Shown one piece after another: positions 37,028 to 48,900 of a stretch of DNA of 64,000 nt. Both the position numbers and the translations under genes were made by a program. Position 1 is the first letter of the stretch; every line of letters starts with the position of its first letter. Source of the DNA: Stenopsyche tienmushanensis (Eukaryota; Arthropoda; Insecta; Trichoptera; Stenopsychidae); contig WACJ01000188.1 of NCBI GenBank assembly GCA_008973525.1, forward strand, positions 248,001 to 312,000, given 5' to 3'. A model generated the notes under the pieces. That model did no database searches. It saw only the letters and a list, made by a program, of their open reading frames with translations, and was not told the origin of the DNA.

Positions 37028-37599
37028 AACTCTGTTATATCATATCAGTAAGTGAAACTGACGACATATCGACGATACGCTGCTTGAGAAATATTAAAAG
37101 GTTATGATTTAATAACGTTATAGTTAAAGCGCGTATAACATGAAGATATTTTTTGATTTTGTAAATAACCAATATATATTTTTTTCTATATTAGGCATCT
37201 TAATTAATTCCATTATAGTTTCCTAGACTAGACTAAATATATTCCACTATATAAGATACAAACTCGATAAGAAACGACTCACCAGCGAGTCGCATTTGTA
37301 CGTGCTCATTATGCTCTGGCAGTTAAAAGGTTAAAATTACCAATTTCTATTATTAACTATTATTCACAATGAATAAATGCATATGTTCAATAATATTTAT
37401 TTGCTGTATTCACATTTTATATAACTTTGCTGTTTAAGAAAGGTTTTATTCGACTTGATAATTTACATTTTTTAATACATATTTAATTTAATTTTTCTTC
37501 CAAAAAAAGTATAAGATCTCAACTAAGAGTCAATAATTAACACATTATATTTATGTTAAAATTACACATAAATGAAGTAGTTTCAGAAGTACCCAACCT

Positions 37600-38260
37600 G
37601 ACATATAGACGGCATAATATTGAAAAAATTGGTCACCATTATGCGATATAATACCTTTATTTGAAAAGTTTCAGTCCAACATTTGATGACATGGTAGGTA
37701 TTTCAAAAAGTGCTGTACATCGCATATGGCCTGAAAATTTGGATATGAGAAAAGCTGTGCGCGAGATGGGTGCTACTTTTGCTCACATTGAAACAAAAAC
37801 AGCACCGTGAGGATGTTTCAATCGAGCGTTTGACGATATTTCACAGCAACAAAGCCGAGTTTTTGCGTCGATTTATAACCATAAATGAAACTTAGGTCCA
37901 TCGCTTCATATCTGGGACAAAGAAACAGTCGGAACATTGGATTGAAAGGGAATTTTCTTCAAAAAAGAAGTGAAAGTATTATGTGAACTTATTGCAACGT
38001 CTAAAAAGAAATTGTTGTTATTGCGGTGACCAAAATCAACGAGTTAAAATTGAAATGCTTCCTCATACACCCTATTCGTCAGATTTAGCCTCTTTGAATG
38101 ATTTTCATTTTCCAATCTTGAAAAAATGGCTCAGTAGCAAAAGATCTGGATCGGCTACTTCTGAGACTACCTTTGTTTTGTTATTAATGTGTGCATTTTT
38201 GTATTTGATCAAAAATACAATGTATTTTAAGGTTTAAACAAGTTAAATAGATTTTCTTGT
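37600..38260 (+). pseudogene. Mariner element, decayed but nearly full length
   Basis: Blocks in the right order are DMRK then LTLKQKQHREDVSIERLTIF (37,745-37,850), KAEFLRRFITINET near 37,855, GTKKQSEHWIERE near 37,915 and LPHTPYSSDLASLNDFHFP with LKKWL from 38,062. These span the helix-turn-helix linker, the first catalytic acid (IDET-type) and the third (YSSD). Several shifts and stops make it inactive. It lies between the convergent BABAM1 and REV3L 3' ends. Confidence 0.8.
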
Positions 38261-38540
38261 TTGAAATAAGGCATTAATATAAAATCGTTGATATGTTCCA
38301 GTTCCTTGAAATAATAATAAATGTGTATTTTTGTATAATTCTGACTGATTTGTTAAATATGTGATTGAATTTAATGTTATTTTCACAAAATAAAAAATAT
38401 ACCCCAATTAAAATTTTATTTCAACTAGTATAACTAGAATATTATTATGCAATAGTATCTTCATAGTGCTAAACACAACGGAAATGTAGTAGGCATATTA
38501 CTAATGGAAAATAATAAATAGAACTGTAATATACAGTTAA

Positions 38541-38927
38541 CACTTTGACGTATACAGCCGTCAAATCCCCGTCATGCGTCAGCAGATAATACTTGCCCAA
38601 TCCTTGCTTGGTTTTTCTTTTTTACAATTGTGATGTAAATAACAGACTTGCATTTTGTGAAATTTTAATTTATTAATACAAACATAAAATTTTTATCTTT
38701 GATAAAATATTCTCATTCCATGATTAAAATTTAATTTGATTAAAAATAAATAAATACAAATTTTTAAATTCAGTTAGAAATAAAAATGCATATAAAATAT
38801 AAATATTGATCCTCATAATAGTTGAAGACGCAACAAGATGTTTGAATAAAAATAAATTAGGATACACATTTATGATTAAAAACAAAAAGTTAACATACAG
38901 AACGCGATGATATACCGCAGCACTGTT
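38541..38927. mobile_element. Possible piggyBac-like MITE
   Basis: It is flanked by TTAA on both sides (38,537-38,540 and 38,928-38,931). The left end CACTTTGACGTATACAG resembles piggyBac-type termini. The right end is only loosely its inverse, so this is tentative. There is no coding capacity. Confidence 0.35.
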
Positions 38928-38939
38928 TTAACCTGCTAG

Positions 38940-39493
38940 ATTAGATTAAGGATAATGTTAACTTTAAAGCGCATCCTTTAAAAGTCACCTCCGAGTTATC
39001 TGAGAGTCAGGGCGTTCATTCCCGTGAACCTCTTTTTGAGGCAATATAACACAGTGCTATGAATCACTATCGAATTTTGTGTTCAACTTAAGTCTCCCGC
39101 TGAAATTTTTCTTTTAATTAATCTAGCAGACCTTTGGGAGTGATTGCTTGTCCATATAACAAGTTCTCCAATGGCACAAGTTGTTTAAGGAAGGCCGAGA
39201 TGAAATCGCTGGTAAATCTTGCAGTGATCATCGAAGTGACGAAAATGTAATATGTGTGCGTTATTGTTTGAACTCTGACTGATGATTGAGCCTTCAATGG
39301 ATATCATAAGCTTTAAACATGACAAAACAACCGTTTATCTCATTGTAACCGAAGATTTGAACACAGAGACACATGGAAACTTTATCACGACAATGCGCCA
39401 AGTCACAACGTCTTCGTTATCAATGATTTCCTGACCAGGATCCACACTTCATTAATTCCCCAGGCTCTCCACAGCCCTGAATTGAATTAACTT
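38940..39493 (+). pseudogene. Mariner fragment abutting the REV3L stop codon
   Basis: From 39,373 the frame reads TWKLYHDNAPSHNVFVINDF and then LIPQALHSPELN, ending in the third catalytic region of mariner transposase. The upstream segment (38,955 onward, GTTAACTTTAAAGCGCATCC) matches the start of the 43,340 copy. The fragment stops within a few bases of the REV3L stop codon at 39,494-39,496, so the REV3L 3' untranslated region must be largely antisense mariner sequence. Confidence 0.75.
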
Positions 39494-39958
39494 TTAAAAC
39501 TCGAGTAATAATTTTTTTTCCAACTGTAATATGAACGGTATTTGCTCAATATCGTGCTTTGAATTATTTAAATTGTATAAAATAGGGCAATCCAAAGACG
39601 AACAATCAATGTCTGACGCGCGACCACAGCACGATTGGCACATCTGTAATATAAATACCAACATTAAAATAAAATCTGGTGAAAAACGAATTGAATTATG
39701 TAACATATTATAAGTGCCTTTTTAGTTAAAAAGTATTTTCTTCGCCATTCGTTCATTTTATTATGTAACGTCATCATAGTTTTCTGCGGTTGCAAGAAAC
39801 ATTTTTCACAAAGGCCGCCCGTTGTTTGGTTATCACAACCCGCGCAATTCACTTTGGAGAAATATTGTGATATGGTACTTTTCTTATTTTCATTTTGGTT
39901 TGTGACGCTTTTCAATATCGGATACGATTGCAGCTGTCTGCGGGGCATCTCGGCAAAC
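39494..39958 (-). CDS. REV3L: REV3L C-terminal zinc and iron-sulphur cysteine motifs
   Basis: Exon 39958-39718 contains CysA (CAGCD, then CEKC), expected to bind zinc. Exon 39643-39494 contains CysB (CQSC, then CSSLDC), which in family members holds a 4Fe-4S cluster and docks POLD2/POLD3. All eight cysteines are present. The exons join as KYFLTKK plus MCQSCC only if the intron between them starts with GC (AAG then GCACTT) instead of GT. Its length is 74 bases. Confidence 0.9.
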
Positions 39959-42900
39959 CTTCAAATGAACAATTTCAGTTGAGAATACATTTTATAATAC
40001 AATACTAACTGTTCTTAACGACTCACCATTGGTTAACATCCGCTCCGATTAACGTTAAGCATCTATTGAGAGGTGGAATTATAACTCTCGTTATATAATA
40101 ATTGTGATTTAATCTCAACGAAGGATCAGCAAGTAAATCTCGAGGGGATCGAGCTAAATGCAATAGCGTAACGCCGGGAGCACCGTTAATGACAACATAT
40201 GGAACCCGTTCACCTTCGCGCGGTTCTTTTCTAGGATCGATTTCCTTTAATTTCCTAAATTCAAAATTAAGACATGATGAAATATATAAGAATATTAAAA
40301 ATTAAAATACGACGAAAACTTACTTGGCAATTTCCAAAGCCGGCACACAAGCAGTCGGTCTATATCCACTCATTCCACGAAATTCACGAGCAAATATAAA
40401 ATCTCGAATGTTGCACTTGTTTTCAATAATGTCTTGGAATTTATTGCAAATGAATGATTTAACTTTGCTTACATCGTAAGTTTCAAACAAAATTCGCAAC
40501 GTCTTCTCCAGCATCTAATAAAACATACATTTTATAAACTTTCCGTAAGCATCTAAATTAAATTCAACATCGATAACGAGACCTTGGCAACTGCTGGACA
40601 ACCGTCTCTTCGCACTGTCTCGATACCCTTCGCATCATATTCCGGTGTTTCTTGATCTTTGCTTTCGTACATGTAACCAACGTAACGCTTTTTAGTTTGT
40701 AAAATACAAGGTTGATACACCTGAAAGTGTTTAATAAAAATATATCCAATCGATAATTTGCACGTATTTTAAAGAGCGTATTCGTATCGATTGAACCTTT
40801 TCAAATTTAAGCTTAACCGGCGTTGGATTATCGTTTGTAATAACGTCGGCTATTTCAGCGCCGATATCAAAGGCTTCATCTCGACTGCGGCCAGGAAGGA
40901 GAACAAATACAGAATCAGTATCGCCATACACTACCTATCATAAGTTTTCGTTAATAAAATAACATTTTAAAAATATTTAAGACGGTAAGGCGTTTCTCAT
41001 ACATTTAAATTAATTTTATTTATCAACTAGTTTTAAAAGCATGGCTGGACATCAAAACTGGACACTAAAATATTATATATTTATTACCTTCGCTTTCCAT
41101 TTTGGTGTATTTTCAATGACCCTAATGGCACGTTCGAGTGTTTCGCGTCCTTTGGAAACTACACTATCCGCGACTTCTACGCATGGCATTCGACCACTAA
41201 AATTTGCGGCTGTATAGCCGTATGTTACATTTGCTATGAGCTTCAAACCTGATTGATAAAAATATATTAGTTCTACATTTTTTTAAAATTAAGATCATGC
41301 AAAGTGGATTTAAACGATTTTTTTAACACACCCAGTTGTCGATTATGCAATATTTTTTGTAATGTTTTATCCTTCTTATGCTTTTTCATTGCTTTCTTCA
41401 CCATAAATCTTGTATTAAGAATATCCTGCAGCATTCTCGGTAATATTCCTTTACGAATTTCAGGTTTAATAAAACCGACTCCGCATGGAGACCAATTTAT
41501 TAGGTCTCGTTCGTTAAATTTTCTTAACAAATTTGGTGAAATTCGGAATTGAGTGGCTCCAAATTGAAAAGGGGCATTTCTGCAAATAAGAAAAACTCTT
41601 AACATATCATGTCTGAAACTAAAACTTGTATTGTTATAATACAACTTACTTTCCCATATTTTCTACTTTACCAATGCAAGTTGAATAGCAATAATTATAT
41701 GCAATTATCATTGATGGGTATAAACTTTGAAAATCAAGAACAAGTACTGGATCACTATAAAACCTAGATTCTAAAATTGTTTACATAAAGATTATTTGAA
41801 ATATGATTTTTGAATATATTTCTAGATAAATTCAAAAATATTTTAAACCTGGTTCGAGAATTAAAGGCAGGCATTCTGGAGCTTTCATTGCTGCCCGTTG
41901 CTGTACACTCGGTGAGACCAGAACATAATTAAGAGGCCTGGTTAATCGAATCATCATAGATTCGACGCGAAATTGTGACCCTCGAGATAAAACTTCATAC
42001 CATTGTATACCAAAAAGACGAGCAAGTTCAGATGTTCTGCCTAAGACGTTTAATAAAAGTCATACAATAGAATAAATAATATTATAACACAATTATATAA
42101 ATTCTTACTAATAAGATCTAACTGTAGCATAATGCGTATGGATCCCGTTACTCTCGTCAAATAGTACTCCATAGCCATAGACCGTTTTAATTTAGACGGA
42201 TGGTTCCACCAGAACGATATTGTTTTATAGCTAAAATGAGGAACTCTTTCGTGCAAGACATGATAAAAAACATTTTCGAATGTATAACTGGTTAAAGCAA
42301 TTTCATGTCGAAGCAAACGCCAAACATCCAGTGTGATCCGACCAATTATCTTAATGTCACGATTTATTTCTTGAGAATCCTTCGTAAATGCTTGCTTTTT
42401 CTCGATGAAAACTCTCGAAATTTTTGCAGCCATGTTTATCTCCAAAGTAAAACCTCTCTGAAATAGATAGCCCCATGATCCCATTTCAATTTCATATCCG
42501 CACAGAATATCAGGATCCCATTTAAACACCAAGCTTTCTAGCTCTTCAAAGATTTTCTTTTCATCGGTCGCCATAATCAATTTGCAACTTGTCGAAAGAC
42601 ATTTCTGGATAAATATGGGACCACTTTTTTTCAACGGTCACAATATCGGGATCGATCATTATGATTCCGGTTTCCCTCTGAGGTAATGTGTGATTTTTGG
42701 GGCAGTCGTTTAAAATTGAATAGAAAACAGCACAGATCTGATCGAGTTGAGGATCTGGATTATAATCGCCCCTCGTCGACGTAAGGACTTCTAGTACAAA
42801 TACCGTTAAATATTCATTCTGAAATAAAATAAGAAATAGGTTATTGTTAATTTGCTTCAAATTTATTTGTTGTGTTTATTAGAGGGAGGGGGAGCAGGAA

Positions 42901-45900
42901 AGGCTACTGCCCCGGACCCCATAATATTAATAATATTTCTTTGTTATGGTTATGTTTAGGTATGGCATCCAATCGCGAGCCGATCATTCGTCATATCAGC
43001 GGTCTGAAAAGTGGACCGATTAAGCATACATACCTTATGGCCACTCTGTCCTCTTTTAGGGCCTCTTACGGCAGTTTCTATTATCTGTACGATCATGGAA
43101 GCACATAGCTTCTAGACACTTTTTATCATAGTATTTTTTTTTACAACAGTAACCACCATCTATACCTTAGGTCGGGTATTTTTGGGACTATCTTTGTATA
43201 TTATTTTAAAACATACATTATAATAATATTTAATATATTGCATTTATAATAGTATTAGTTAACGTAAAAAAAATAATTTTATTTCTAGAGGGGGCGTTAA
43301 GTTAGATACTTGCCACGGGCGCTTCTTCATGCCCTAGTTACGGCTCTGAAGGGCAATGTTAACTTTAAAACGCATCCTTTAAAAGTCATCTCCGAGTTTA
43401 GCAAACTTTTAGGAGTGATTCTCTGATCACACAAGTCATTCAAGGAAGGCCGAGGTGAGGTGGGGGGAATTTTAGCTTTATAGGGCACCAAAGTTCAGTC
43501 CGCTGTGAGCATCAGTAGAATTAGAATAGCTTCTTTCAAAATCTGAAACAATGTTGATTGGCTTTTCGACACTAAGGGTCTGTACTTCAAGAACAGACCG
43601 TCAACGCTGCCTACAACGTGAATGTTCTGGAAAGATTGAGGAAAAGGGACTACCTAGATGTTGTTACATGTCTGGGTCAAAAACAACGTGGTGACTCTAC
43701 CACAGCCACCACACAGTTACAACCTAGCTCTGGCCGACTGCTCCGAAGGAGAGTCCTGTCAAGGTCTTCGAATGTGTAGATGCTCGCGGATGGTATTTTG
43801 AAGACGATTAACAATTTGTACGGGTATTGTCAATAATCTTTTAAAAAAATATATGTTTCATGACTTTTGGGACACATCCAATACACAATATTTGTATACC
43901 TCATGGTAAACTGCAGCATTTTGGTAATTGTCTCCGGAAAATTTGAAAGCATTTGAGGTAGTAAGGAATTTGTTTGTTAGTGTCAGTTTCAGACGCGTAT
44001 GTATCTGATGAATTTTGAATCTAAAAATAAAAATTTGCCACATATAGTATTGCATTTTTTAATGGAACAAAACACACTTCTGGTGATGATTAAACGTACG
44101 GATTTTTCTCGTTCGATAGCATCATAGATTTTCCCTTTCAGGATCGGCGAAGAAATTTCAGAATTATTAGAGTGTATTTCTGGCGAATCGATATTTTTTT
44201 GTCCACAAATTAATATATCCGAACCGGCTGAATCTTGTGAGGATTTACTCGGAGATTTTGAACTGTTATTTGTTGACGCGTTAGGTAAAGATAAATGTAG
44301 AGAATCTCGGCGCTTTAAAGGACGGACATAGAGATCTTCTTCTTTTTGTTATATTATGTTTAGATGTCTGATTATCAATTTGTGTATCTAAATCGAGTTC
44401 TAATTTTCTCGAAGCAGGAGTTGGACATTCAGGTGTCAAAGGTGTGAGAGAACACTGGAGACAATGAAATAGTTTCCAATTGACTATTATCGATATCTTG
44501 TCCTGGACTGTTCGGCATTAAAAATTGAATTTTTTCCGATTCTATTTCTGCTTCTTGCTTTTCTTTTTGCTCGATATTTTTATTTTGTTTTGAAACGAGC
44601 CACTTTTTTACAGAATTTAACGATGGAGGTTTTATCACAGGAACTAAGACTACACGCCGGTTAGTCGATAAAAGTAGATCTAGATCCTTAATCGAATTTA
44701 AATTGATTTGAGATACGTTACTCTCCATAAAAATTTTCTCCCGATAATGATTCAAACTTACATTATTTGGAATACTCAAAGGAAAGTCTTTCAAGTGCTC
44801 TATACATTTACTCTTTAGCTTGAGAACAATATGACCAATTTCAATTTGGGCCCCCACGTCTTTGTTATTCGAATAAAAAGGCTCAATATTACGACACCTT
44901 GGAATATTATAATTATCCATAGTCGATAAAACTTCATTGCACGAAGGAGGATCGACTGCAGGGGTCAAAATGATTTCTTTTGCTTTTTCTGCTTGCGGAT
45001 TAAAAGAATATTTTGAGCTCAAAACTGACATATACTTATTAGAATTGATTTTGACAATTTCCGGTGAATTTTCACGGTAAAACAGTTTAAAATCGCCACT
45101 ATCAGATTTTTCGCTCAATTTACTAAGATTCATTTTAGATAATTCGGATTCATTAGACGGCGTTTTTAATGTAGTTTCATTGTTAAATGAACTAGAGCAT
45201 AAAGTTGAATCTTGATAAATGGTTGTATTATAAAAACTGATAATTCCACGGTCTTCTTGCAAAGACAGGTTTTTCACCGATGGGTGAATGATAGTTATCA
45301 ATATTAAAATTGCAATTGGTAGCATTTGAAATTTTTTTGGACGGTCCCGGTTGTGGAATATAATTATTCTGCTTGTCATATTGAGATGCTGTAATAGTTT
45401 TAGTCAATTTATTTTTTAATTTTACATTCAAGATCGGAGAGCTCTCAATTTCATCTTCAGCAGATAGTTCATTTTCAGACATGAGACGACTGACGGGTGA
45501 AATACAGGTGCGATTACTCGTCTTCTTTGATTCGTCATTCGATACAATTGTATTGTCTTTTTTAATATTTTCAGTTGCAAATAAAGAATCCTTTTTTCCA
45601 TTTGATACAGAGAGTTCTACTTTATTTTTTTGGCTTAATGATTCAATTTCATTTGGATTTTCATCAAAACTTGTAATGAACATTGCTTGTCTTTTTTTTA
45701 GTTTTAATTTTGAAACAGATCTGGTTCTTTTTCTTTTTGGCGTTCCACTTTCAGACGTTGCATCAGAATGAATAGAAAACGCATTACGGAAAGATGGAGA
45801 ATTTTCTATTTTAACACTAAGAGGTTCAAAATTTCTGGGAGTTTTGCATGGGGAGGATTTGATTTTCTTTTTTGGAGTTTTCTCAAGTAAAGAAAATTTC

Positions 45901-48900
45901 TCTTCCATATTTATATCTTGTTGCGGTTTTGTACTCGGACTCGATACTTTTTGTTCTTCAATAATTTCCTTTGATTTCTTACATTTTCTCGGATATCTTG
46001 ATAAACCAACTCTTAAGCTCTTTTTGCACTTTTTATTCGATTTAGATCCTAAAATGCGTCAATTTTATGAAAATTGAGATAATTATATTTAACAAATACA
46101 ATTAAAATACGCATATAGCAATACCATCTTTTTCCCAGGCTCCATCAAGCTGTGATATGTTATCAACACCTTCCCAAAATGTATCATTCCAATCTGACGA
46201 ATCCGATGAATCATTGATAAAACACCTAATAAATAAAATTAATTATATATTTCATATAAATATCATTATTCATAACTTATTTAACCCTAGATCGATTAAT
46301 CATTAGTCTCACAGACTACAGGCACAGAATGCATTCAACGTGTGTATATATTTCTGAACCTTCCCTGCCCTGCCCTGCTCGGTACCATTCTAAATAAGTA
46401 AATTAGTGACCCATGCATACTCACTGCGTGTGCGTTTCTCAGACTAATGTTTAGTTACGTGTGAAAAGTGGACCGAAATATGTTGAGTTATTCTTATCTA
46501 ATATATGAAAATTAATTGGGTTTTGTTCGTTCAAAATGCGCTGCCATACCGTTCATCGGATTGCGATAAAACTTCGTCCACTTATTGTTAAAGATTCCGC
46601 GAGTAACATAAACAAAGTCTAATATATAAAAAAATCTATGTTTGTTTGTCCGTATTTAATGCGCTGCCATACTGTTCATTCGATTGCGATAAAACTTTTG
46701 CCAACTTATTGTTTGCACTTTCCCAAATAATATAGGCATAGTACAATCAACTTAGAGTAGATCTTATACATAAAAATCAATGTTTGTATGTTTGTTCATT
46801 ATTTCTATCATTCCTAATTAAACAAGATAATTCTTTCAAATTTCAAACGATATTTTTAGAATACTTCTGTGGCAGCAACGTGCCAGGTACCAGCTAGTGT
46901 TTTATAAATTTCCCATGTAAAAATTCTAGCTCTAGAACCTTTATAATGTCATGCCACATTTGGGAAAAGGGACAAACAGCACCGAATGTACAGAAATATA
47001 AACATGGACAACTGGTTTACGTTTGTGCAGCTTACTTCAGAATTACTAAAACTTAACTAACCATTGTTGGTATATTATGTAGCAATAAAAGAGAAACCCC
47101 TCCCGAGATGAAAAATTCTAATAAAAGGAATATCAGCACCTCAGGTTTTGATTTTGACACTGAAATCGTTCTGGTCTCGTATAAATCTAAATCTAACAAA
47201 GTAGTTTAGGTACTATTCTGTTAACGGGGGGCAAACATATTGGTAAATTGATTGAATTGATAAATAGAACAGGATTGTACCGTAGTTTACTTGTTCACAA
47301 TCAGCCAGATAGTGATCTAAAGCTATAATAATTCCAACTTACACAGTACGATCAAGATCTTTATTTTTTGTATTATTATCCATCTTCGGTGAATCGTTCG
47401 GAAGGAGCGTTTCTGAGAAATCTTCCGCGTCGCTGTGAGCATTTTGATCACAGTCGTTCTCGGTTTGGGATGCTAATACGCTATCATTTTCAATATTTTG
47501 TTCCAAGTCGTTCAACATTTGCATGAGTTCTATGTCATCACTGTCCACTTGAAATATGAATATACATAAATTACAATTAGAATCCGTATAACGATAACAC
47601 ATAATGTACAACATTACAACTTACTTTCTAATGGAATGCTGTTAAATTTTTGACTGCATTGTGTTGCAATTTCCTCATCGACGTCTAAATAACAATCAGA
47701 ATTTGATTTCTCAGTATCGGTATTATTATACGTAGATGATGGATGATGTAACATTACATTAGTTGCGTTTACATATTCGCTCTCATCTGGAGTCTCAGCT
47801 GGATAAATACTATTATTCAAAAGTAGCGAGCTTTTATCGGTTGTGACTTTTTGATCGATTGTATCATTTAAAATTGATAGACTCAAGTCAGTCTCGCTTT
47901 TTTCAGATTGCAGTTCCATATTTAATGCTAATTTTACAATAAGTTTCTTTCTATGATAATAATGTGTTTCGGTAGCAGGAATATCCTCCCGTATTTGAGA
48001 TTGTGTTGGTAATACTTCGCTAGACAGTTGTAAATCTTTGTTCCTCTGTTTTTCATCAATCCATAATGCTTCCAAGCCAGGATTTACTCCTAGATTACCA
48101 TGTAAAACTTCTTGTCTATTTAAAATGTGCTGTGCAAGACAATCAACTTCTAATTCGCAAGAACTTGTAAATGGTACACTTTCAGGTAAATATATTTTAT
48201 TATTAAAATCATTAGTTAAACATTGTGATTGCGCAGAATATTTTTTCCTCCTATATAGAACATATTCTATGTTCATAAAGCTCATACCGTAAAGATTAAA
48301 ATCAATAAAAAACTGCATTAGATAATTAATGTGTGCTTCGTGAGGTTGATAAGACATTCCCATTATAGCACCGCTCTGCAAGAGATCTGCCGCTCTTTTT
48401 ACAAATGAAGGATTGTAAAAGAATACTTTGAAAAATTGATGATTTTTTCGATGATATCCATAGAATGGCCTGATAATAAAAAAATAAACAAATAAAATAA
48501 AACGAATATTGAAAAAAATCAAAATAATAATTTTACTTACACTCCTTTAACCAGCGTTACTTTATAAACGTGTTGAGAATTAGAATGCGTCTGCTTCAAA
48601 GATATATTTAAAGCCTTATCGATACTATTTGCTATCTAAAATATTATACAAAATCATATTATCAAATGAGCATTTTAAACTAATCAAAAATATTCAACGG
48701 TTCACAATACGACCATGTAGGATAATTTTGGCTCAGGATTAGTCTCCTCGCATGGTATATACAGATATGGGAAGACTCCGTGCACGTGCAAGCATAGTTT
48801 GTGACCATTCGGGGTTGCTCCAAAAACCCGTAAAATTGGCACCTATAAATGGTATAAGTCCGTTGTTAAAAATTATTTATTTTTGCAATACGATAACAAA

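Larger units (their letters stand above)
46226..47342 (-). other. REV3L intron with MITE-like and tandem repeats
   Basis: Donor GTAAGT and acceptor TTTATTAG bound a 1.1-kb intron. It includes an inverted-end element near 46,298-46,448 and repeat units at 46,497-46,800. No coding content was recognised. Confidence 0.85.
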
